Both the position numbers and the translations under genes were made by a program. From positions 1-11,334 of the forward strand of contig JAOXYC010210683.1 of NCBI GenBank assembly GCA_028565715.1: DNA of 11,334 nucleotides. The letters are read 5' to 3'. Source of the DNA: Phoronis pallida. Lineage: Eukaryota > Phoronida > Phoronidae. Shown here piece by piece: positions 1-9,000 of the stretch (its first letter is position 1; the number at the start of each line of letters is the position of its first letter). The notes beneath the pieces were generated by a model that saw only the letters and a list, made by a program, of their open reading frames with translations, did no database searches and was not told the DNA's origin.

Positions 1-83
1 AAACAATCTGTGAGAAGATCCATCATATGTTCGTCACGCAAGATGGGCTTGTCGAGTGAGACTGTCATTTCCATAACGGCACT
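1..83 (-). CDS. Exon (cut by the window edge): start of AAA6
   Basis: 83 nt visible, phase 0 at its 5' end; the acceptor is cttaatgcttacag at 84-97. The translation SAVMEMTVSLDKPILRDEHM, then MDLLTD, corresponds to the dynein pattern 'L......g..LdD..l...L...K'. The conserved Asp of that loop is kept as RDE. The exon runs off the window, and the donor, the rest of AAA6 and the C-terminal domain are not visible. Confidence 0.8.
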
Positions 84-3000
84 CTGTAAGCATTAAGAAA
101 TGTTCAGAATTTAAAGTAAATCATGCTTAACATAAAGTAGCTATATTTAAGTTACTAACTAAAATTGACTTTTAACCTAAAAAAGTATGTTTTAGTTAAA
201 AAAATTGGTCACATAACCAAAATCAAATTTTCTTAATTTAAAGGTAACCAATAGATTCCAAATTGATTCACCTTTCAGAAAATATAGTACACTTTTATAG
301 GCAAAAAATAAACAGTATTGTTTGTACGTCATGAAAACCGACCCCCAGTCACTAAGGTTAACACTTATATTTGAGGGGTAGAGATTTTTGCTCCATAAAC
401 ACAAGGGGACATAGAAAACACATAACAAACAACCTATTACAAATCAGTTACCTGTTGTTTTATCAAGTCTTGCTTGTGATGCAGCAGATCAGCCTCCACT
501 GACCTTCGTTGACCTTCAAACTCAGATTTCTCTATCGCCATGACTTTAGTGAGTACGTCATTAACAACGCCGTGATGACCTATTGTCATATCTATGACAG
601 ACATGTTATATGTTGGCAGTTTAGCCAGTCCATCGCCTACAATATATGAGACAAGAATGAGACAATTGAATTTAGAATTTTTAATTTGAAAATACTCCCA
701 TCAACTAAGAAAGGAAAAGGGTGTTATAAAAAGTTTTATTTCCACAAAAATCGGATGGGCAGATGCCTCTGGCATATTTGGCGTTTTCTTTTGCCCATCT
801 TAGCAGAGAGCTTAATTTTTATTTAAAATACTTTGAAAAAAATGTCACCCACCCATCCCTATTTCCATATTTGTAACCACTGGTATATTCTGTACTTTCT
901 GGACATTTTCAATCGCCCATCTTTGCAAAGAGCTATTATGTATAATTATTTATTATCTTATCGTTTACTTTTACATAAAACGTTTTCAACCTGATCAGTA
1001 TTATCTCTCTCTCTCTCTCTGCAAACCGAGCTCGAAACATCGCTCCAACAAAATATTTACCGAGATAAAGGAAATTTATTTTTTTAAATTTTAGATTACT
1101 AAAAAATAAATTAATAAAAACTTAAAATTACCATAGCTTGATAACTAAAACCTAAAATTATGTATCTGACAAATAGGATTTGGTGGCAAAGATGACTTAA
1201 TGTTTATTAAAAGTATGGGTCTTTGAAACGTATAGCCTACAATCAGTTTAATTAACTATTTAAAAATTAGTACCTTGTAAGAAGAGTGGGCTGGAGGTTT
1301 GGAGAAAGAGTCTAAATCCCTGGTGATAGTGTAACTGTTGATGACCCACAGTTACAATCCTGTTCCCATCGACATCCACAGAAAACTGCTTCATGAGTAG
1401 TGAATGAAATAATAAGTCGAGTGGCTTACGCTCAATGTACTTCACAAGAACAGTCAAACCTGCAAGTCAAAAGAGATTAGAAATAAATAACCATGAAAAA
1501 ACCTTTTCAAGTCATCAATATCATGAAAACTGATGGCTAAATTGTTGATTTTTGAAAGATTTTTCTGGATTTCAGCAATGTCTATGTGGTTATAATGAAG
1601 AACACGATAGTTTTAAAATGTATCCTCTTTCATTAAAAGGTTTTTAAAATTAATATTTCCCAAAATGTTTAAAAATACCCTCCATCTTATACTGACAAAA
1701 GTATTTCAGATAAAGCAGCCTTCCTTTACATTGAAAATTAATATTTGACCTTAGCATGTACAAGACAGTTAAGATTCAGTTCATCAGTAAAAACACGTAT
1801 GACAGGTAAAAGAATTCATAATTTGATGAAATATAATTAAGTGGAAAATTTGAAAATTTTGTTTTAAAACATCAGCAAATTGAGTAAAGGGACTCCAAGC
1901 ACATGAATTTTTCAATTTTTATAATTTCAAGATGCGGGAGCTCTATAGAGCTTACCTTTCACGATTGCTGTTATGAGTGTGCGTTGAAGTTTCTCATCAT
2001 CAGCGTCCATTATGATCAGGCCGTCATCAGGTAGCATGATAGAGTCATCCACCATGAACGAGACATCTTCTTCTGGCTCAAAGCTGGACAGTGTGGTCAC
2101 TGGTCTAATGTCCTCATCTATGGACTGATGTGAGCCTGTATCACCCATACGACTGGAAGAAGCAACATTTTAGTCAGTTAACCAAAATTAAGGAAAGTCG
2201 GCAACAATATTTGAGTCAATACATTTTTATCAAAATTGTGAATTTTGTTGCTATTGATTCTGTTTTTCTAGCTTTTTCATAAGTTAAACCACTGATATTC
2301 TGAATATTTAACAAAACCTATGGTAAAACCTATAAAAAAACTGCTTGAGTCCCATTTTCAATTGCAATTTCAATCAAAATCAATGAGAAACTTAGCTCAA
2401 ACAAAACCCGAGGATGAATACATTTATTGGTTGTTTACACAGTTGCATAAAAGAAAACAAATTCCAAAAAACAAATATGTGTATTTTTTTAGATTCTTTC
2501 AAAAAATGCAAATCAATAAAAAAATTCACATTCTATACATTAATTTCAAATCTGCTTTTAAGTGCATGCAAGGTTTTATTATAAATTAAATTATGTTATA
2601 CAGAGGACTTCCGAAAGAGCGACCTGGGTGCTCTTTCTGAAAACCCTGGTATGTCTCATGCAAATTAATACTAGGTTATTCTAGAACATGGGTGATAATA
2701 AATATACGACATGCCACATATTACAGAATAATTGTTATATTTTTTAGAATCTTTAAAATTAATTAAATTGTCATGTGAAAAAGTTTCCTAGTCAAAAATT
2801 GGTCAGAAGTAAATAACTTGTACCCTATCAGTCTTCATAATTTTCAACTGCATGACATATATGCAAGTGAACAATGACTGACTGCCCTATACATAGCATA
2901 ACAAAAGGCTACTTTTTGAGCTTGCGCAGAAATTGCTAATTCAAATAAAATAGCACCTGCTTGAAGTAGGTTTAACAGAGACGTGACTGTAAGCTGCATG

Positions 3001-6000
3001 GAGGATATCTGGTCAATTCAACCAGATGAAGGCAAATAAAGCATGCATGATAGACTATAGGGGAGAGCAGGGCTAGTTGTTACACAGAGAGGTTGTAACA
3101 TATTTAATGAAAATATTTTTAAATGAAAAAGGTTACAACTATGCCGCTCTCCCAACTGGAAAAAATTATCAATAAAAAGGTCATAGAAGAAGTTAAATGG
3201 AGTTGTGCAGGATACAAAGTGATTCTTACAATAAATGGGATGTAATAACACCTTTTATTAGATGAGATTAGAAAAATCATAGAATGAGCCTTTGGCGAGT
3301 TCTATGATTTTTAAAATCAAATAAAAGGTTTATTACTTCCCAAGAATTTGAGAATCATTTTATCACATAACATTGCCAATTTGGAAAAAATGTGGAGTTT
3401 TGAGTTATGTGGCACTTAGAAAATGCATTATTGTTATAACTACATCAAATAGAAGGGTAGTTATATGTGATAAATAGTAATTTCACAATTATGAAGTTAA
3501 CAGATGAGTGTAAAAAATGCAAGGCCAATATAACGAAACATGCAAAGACAAATACATGTGCAGGCAGAGTGTGAGATGCTAAGTACTTTTGAATGTCTAC
3601 AATTAACAGATTAAGAGAAAGAAACATATAGTTTTATTGCAGGGCCTTGCATTCCAATTTTTTCATTGCACTCACACTGTCTTGGGATTGATACTGTTTT
3701 TAGATCTGAAATTTAAAATCTTGTTTATTGAATGAACTGGAGGGATAAAACCATAAGAAGAATAAACTAAAAATAAACTGTATGGTTCGCAATTTGCTCA
3801 GGCCAAACCTGTGTCCAGCAAACTTTCTGGATAATTATCAAGTGGGAAATGAGTCCCAAATATTCATGCTTTTAAATAAGTTATTGAAAATATAGGAACC
3901 GATTAATATAAACATGTTGGTAAAAGTTATAAAATATATGTCGCCATTTTCCATGTATTACCTTGTGGCCTCCGTGTAGAATGAAGTGGCGGTCTGTGAC
4001 CGACTCTCTGACATACTGAATACGCTCATGTCTTCCTGGAACTCAGACTCGTCAAACGTTGCTTCCGTCATTCCATCAATTTCGTTTGATCCCTGATTCG
4101 GAGATGCTAATCTATCAATTCCTGTGGTAAAAGAAGACACTTTTTGTGAACTAAATTACTGAGGGAAGGTTTTTGCATGGTTTGACATTATATACAGTTT
4201 CAACAAAATTCAGAAAGTGTGAACATCCATTTATTTTATACCACAAAAGTCATAATTAAGTCTTACGAGATATAATTGAAACCAATTTAATTTGTAAATG
4301 AACAAAAATACAACAAAAAACACAAGAATTGGTGAACTACTCACCACGAAACAATCTAAGATATGCTGAAAATTTATTTTTAACTCAGATATTGTTAATG
4401 GCTTGGGTAATGACCTTAGATTTTTTATTAAAAGAACAACACATTTTTTAAAGAATTCTGACCAGAAATATTCATGCATCACATCAGGGTTTTGAAAAAT
4501 TCTATTCATGATAGTTTGTGTGTTCAACTGAAACATGTGTTCAAAACAATGACTCTGCATCCACAGAAAAAGTCTAAACAGGAATTTTTAAATCATTCTA
4601 CGTCTTAAAACAATTTTAAATCAAGTTTAGCTTAAAATCAATTCCCAATAAAATGGACGAGCTTACCCATATCAGTATCTTTTGGCAAAATGTCTTCACT
4701 CCTGATGATATTTTTACTAGTTTGTAGCAGACGTACCCATAATTCAACTTGATTGTCTGGGTCCACCAATAGAGGCCAGCAATACTTGTTGTTATGACAA
4801 CAGACTCTCATGATAAGAGCATTCTGTAGTGCAAGCATATCCTGAAGTAAAAATGAGTCGAGTGATGAAACGCCGACACAAACTTTTCATTTTTCAATGA
4901 GACTAGAGATTGAGGCAGAATGATAAAAGAATATGGGTTTGGCTAGAGAAGATAATTGATATTATCCCTTACTTTTGGCACTTTCCTCGAAATAAAGCCG
5001 TTTCATAACCTATCAAGTTATTAAACGTCGTTTAATAACGAAAAATTAAACGACAAGGCGGGAAAATTGTTTTGAGTTTGGTGGGAATCGAACCACCGAC
5101 CTTTAAATTTTGAGAGTTTGAGTTAAGCGCCTCTATCCACTCGACCACAAAGCCAGTGTTGAAAACAACATTAAAAATTATGTATTTAACTTCGCCTGTT
5201 TAAAAGTGCGAGTGATCAATGACGTTCACAATGAGGCACAATTCACGTGATTAGTTAGCATAAAAAAGCAAAGAAATTTTCAACTTTTCGGCAGTCTTAT
5301 GGGCCATATAATCCTCATTTAAAGTAAGGGATAAATAGGTTGTGTGACGATTCTTTGGTTATTGAACGTTTATGGGCACCACGGTGGTTTTCAGAAAAAA
5401 TATCACCCGAGGACAATATTTTTTCTGAAAACCACCTGGGTGTCCATAATACGTTCAATAACCAAAGAATCATCAAATAACCTATATGTCTAGGCGGGCA
5501 GAAATATCACAAACAATTGGCGGTGACATACAAAATTCAGTTACTTTTTTAGTGTGCCCCGGAGAGGAAGTCTGATGTTTACCTGTGGAACATGTGATGT
5601 CCTCCATTCACTTAGTTCATCAAATGAACTCAAGACTTCCTCCAGAGCATACTCATCCCTCACAGCCACCAAGCTAGTCATAACAGAAGTATGGTTTGTT
5701 TCCGTCGGGCGTGATACAGCCCGATCGAAGATTTCAAGATTATTCCTGAACTCAATACGTTTAGCTTTCTGTGTCTGGTGAGTATGTGGTAGATTTGAGA
5801 GCTTCTGATTGTCAGTTAGACCATTGTCTTTTGGTCGCACTTTGGAAGATGTAGTCGGCCTGACAATTGCTTGTTCTGGGCTTTCTGGTTTTAAATCATT
5901 TGACGTGGATTTGGATAAATCTGGTAGTTCCAAAGAGATGTTGTGTATTTTAGCACTGAGAACCGTTCTTTTCCGGATACTCATATCAATGTCATTCCAT

Positions 6001-9000
6001 TCAAATTTGCCCACAATGCATCTATTCTTCCAATCACTCATTAAATCTTCACGCGTTTCCCAGTTCAATGGTCCATAGTAGCAAACTGCAGCAGCCGTCA
6101 ACAGTGAGTCACCAGGCAGAGTTAGCAGACGGCTTTTGGAGTTGTTGAGTTCAGAGCGCCATCTTGTGAAGAGAGGTGACATTTTTGACATCACTTCACT
6201 CGATTCAGTAACACTTCCTTCAATGTTCTGAAATTGTGAAAAATAATTATGTTAACATTTGGCAAAAACATACAAAATATATCCATAATAACTGAATGCA
6301 TGGAAATTAGACATCGTATTTAAATTCAAGTTCTTTTTCCCATTCAATTTTGTAATTTTATTTCTTTTATAGTAAATATTGCTTAATTTCCATCATCTTT
6401 TTAATTGATAGTTTTTTTTCAACTACTGTCACTTTGTTTATCGATTTTCCAGTGAGCACGGGATGAAGAAATAAACAATAAGCTGACTTTGTTAAGTGAT
6501 GTGAATGAAACATAAATGTTTTTTTTTGAAAATGTGGATGCTGAATTCATAATTTTCTCACCGTTATCTGTTTCTTTAATGAGTTTGCCTCTTTAAGAGC
6601 CTCTCTGTGCTTCTGAATGTTCTGTTGAAGAACACGCTTGATGCGACCAGCTTCAATTCTTTTCTGGCCCAAAATTATTTGTTGCTGTAAAAATGAAAAT
6701 AAATAGTTGCTCAAACTATGTTTTCATGGGGAATTCGGTACTGGATAAATTAAATTTCTCTCAACAGACACTACGGTCATGGCTAATACACGTCTATTAT
6801 TTGCAATGATATTTCTGATTATGACTAAATTTTGACTAGTAGGACTTACGATTGACTAAATTGTCTACTTTTTGACTAAAATTTGTAACACAAGAAATAC
6901 ATTTTACCTTTGTCAAATCACGCTCAGCTTGGTGTAGAGATGCTAAACTTGGCGCCATTTTGTTAGAAATCTTCTTGTAGTTATAGAGCGCGTGCACCCA
7001 TAGACTTAACGAGGCTGCTGCTTTACTGGCTTCTAGTATTTTTCGAGGGTGAAACTCAGGGTTGGAGATGAATAGATGAAGTTTTTCAAACATCTCATCA
7101 GACATGTTGTTCTTGTCATAAAACTCAAGCTCGCGGTAAAAGTGAGCTCCATATATCATTGTCTTTGAAGTCTCCCAGCTACAGAATAGAAAATAGAAAG
7201 ATGACCATGAGTGTAAATATTTCTCAAAAAAATCATTTTTGATAATAATTGCCCAGAAATCACCCATTTTGTTAAACTTTGTTAAAAAGCAATTCTCTTG
7301 TGAATATTCTATGAACTCAAATATCAATTGGTGAAGATTATTCTTACATGCCGATTGTAAATATTTAGAATTTAAATATTTTCTACTGGACTTACCACAC
7401 TCAGTCACATCTGACATAGAGGTAAACTTTTAGGTAAGAGCAGCAGCAAATATTGAACAACTTGAATCAATAACATAACAGAACTTAATAACAACAACTC
7501 TTTTTATGACTTACGGCAACAGTTTATCTAGTTCAGTAAGAATAACATCTAGGATTTCTCTACAATCAAATGCAGCATCATCAAGAAACAAATCAATAAC
7601 CTAACTATCTTAACTTTAATGCCTAATAATTTCTTTTAAACAAAGTGCAGTTGATAATAACAATAACTAAGCTTAGCATTAATCTTAAAAACATTCTGTG
7701 ATTCGAAAGAAATAGTATATGAACCAAAACCAACTGACTTAATTTAATCACATTGACAAAATAGCCACGCTTAACAAATGCATCCACGCAATGTTTACAA
7801 AATTTATGAAAAACAACAATCGGCCAAGCAGTTTTCAAAAAGTGTGAACAAGCTATTGTCGATTTCTGAACTAATTCTGCCACCAGGGGGAGTTGGGGTA
7901 AACATGACGATCCGAAAAGCGACTGGTGCTGGTACATTGTCATAAGGTACGTGCATGCCAAGTTTTATCAAAATCTGTTAAGCGGTTTTCAAAGAAAAGT
8001 GTGAACAAGCAACTGCCAATTTTTGAACTAATTCTGCCATCAGGGGGAGTTAGGATAGACTTGACAACCCCAAAAGTAACTGGTGCCGGCGCATTGTCAT
8101 AAGGTACGTACATGCCAAGTTTCGTCAAAATCCGTTGAGTGGTTTTCAAGAAAAAGTGTGAACAAACAAATTTGAATGGACTGACAGGCTGACAACAATA
8201 TGCGACCACATGTGGACGCATAAAAATACATTGTGAAAATTAGAGTTTCATCCTGGTTTTACGACTTACGGCAAAACTTTATCTAGTTCAGTAAGAATAA
8301 CATCTAACATTTCCCTACAATCAAAGCTAACATCATCAAGTAACAAATCTATAACCTAATTACTACCTACTACTGTTACATTTTTAAGCAAAACGAAGTA
8401 ATAAGCTTTAAATCTTAAAAGCATTCTGTGCTAAGTTAAAGATACTGTCTCCTGCGTTGGTCCCAATCTGGCGTCAAATCGCAAATCAACTAGAAATGTT
8501 GTGTATGAGTCTTTTGTTGAATATAACTTACTTGTACCTGAGTAAGAAAATCTGTAATTTGAAAGCTTTTGCATCCCATTATAAGTTAGTTATGTTCATC
8601 AAAGGACTCGTACACAAAATTTCTAGTAGATTTGAATTTTGACGCCAGATAGGGAACTACGCAGGAGACAGCTTAGAAATAGTGTATGAACCAAAAGGGT
8701 GCTGTGTACTAACCTATCAACAAAAATATATTATAAAAGCTTGCAGTTTCGTCCTGGTTTGCATGTGGTCACAGATTATGCTTTTATTCTCAACAAACTA
8801 CGATAATAATTTCACAAAGTGAACACCATGCATCTAAATTAAGATACATCAACTGAAGGAAAATCTACAAGAAATACATCTCATAAAAAAAACACTTACT
8901 CTTGGCCAAAGCCAAATAGGGAAAATCCACGAGAAATGCCTCTTATAAAAAACTTACTCTTGGTCGAAGCCGAACAACATAGCTACAGCCTGTAGAACTA

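Larger units (their letters stand above)
2153..3961. other. Largest intron (1.8 kb)
   Basis: Contains the two inverted-repeat elements at 3060-3153 and 3243-3335 and a short hairpin, gaaagagcgacctgggtgctctttc, at 2613-2637. The remainder is AT-rich. Short open frames at 2320-2589 (plus), 3018-3251 and 3445-3627 (minus) show no dynein similarity and no exon signals, and are taken as chance. Confidence 0.6.
8262..8696. repeat. Direct duplication, copy B (contains cassette exon 8270-8314 and an inserted MITE)
   Basis: Second copy of the block at 7508-7729. Subtracting the inverted-repeat element at 8445-8671 leaves about 208 nt, close to the 222 nt of copy A. Similarity to copy A resumes on the far side of the element (gaaatagtgtatgaaccaaaa), so the element entered after the duplication. 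Copy B also shares an attagagtttcatcctggttt-type motif with 8735-8761 (gcttgcagtttcgtcctggttt), so there may be a further, older layer of duplication. Confidence 0.82.

Noticed and set aside
2320-2589. 89-codon plus-strand open frame
   Set aside because: Lys/Asn/Phe-rich translation of AT-rich intron with no motif and no promoter or splice context.
4231-4560. 109-codon minus-strand open frame
   Set aside because: It lies fully in the intron between two AAA5 exons whose phases already match. Composition is that of AT-rich chance translation, and no dynein block is present.
5074-5154. Functional tRNA gene
   Set aside because: The anticodon stem does not pair and the T-loop is one base too long. 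Kept only as a tRNA-like pseudogene or SINE head.
5554-6078. Plus-strand open frames of 75 and 89 codons
   Set aside because: They are antisense to the 215-codon AAA5 exon, whose minus-strand translation matches dynein; these are shadows.
7179-7417. N-terminal extension of the open frame of exon 6908-7178
   Set aside because: A clear acceptor (tattctgtag) precedes CTGGGAG, and the phase of the cassette exons fits exactly there. The extension has no dynein similarity.
7623-8221. Two minus-strand open frames of 112 and 93 codons
   Set aside because: They run through the 155-bp tandem element and duplicated intron. The repeated peptide words reflect the DNA repeat and not a protein family.
8457-8642. 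61-codon plus-strand open frame
   Set aside because: It spans the arms and loop of the MITE. It is too short and unlike any transposase.
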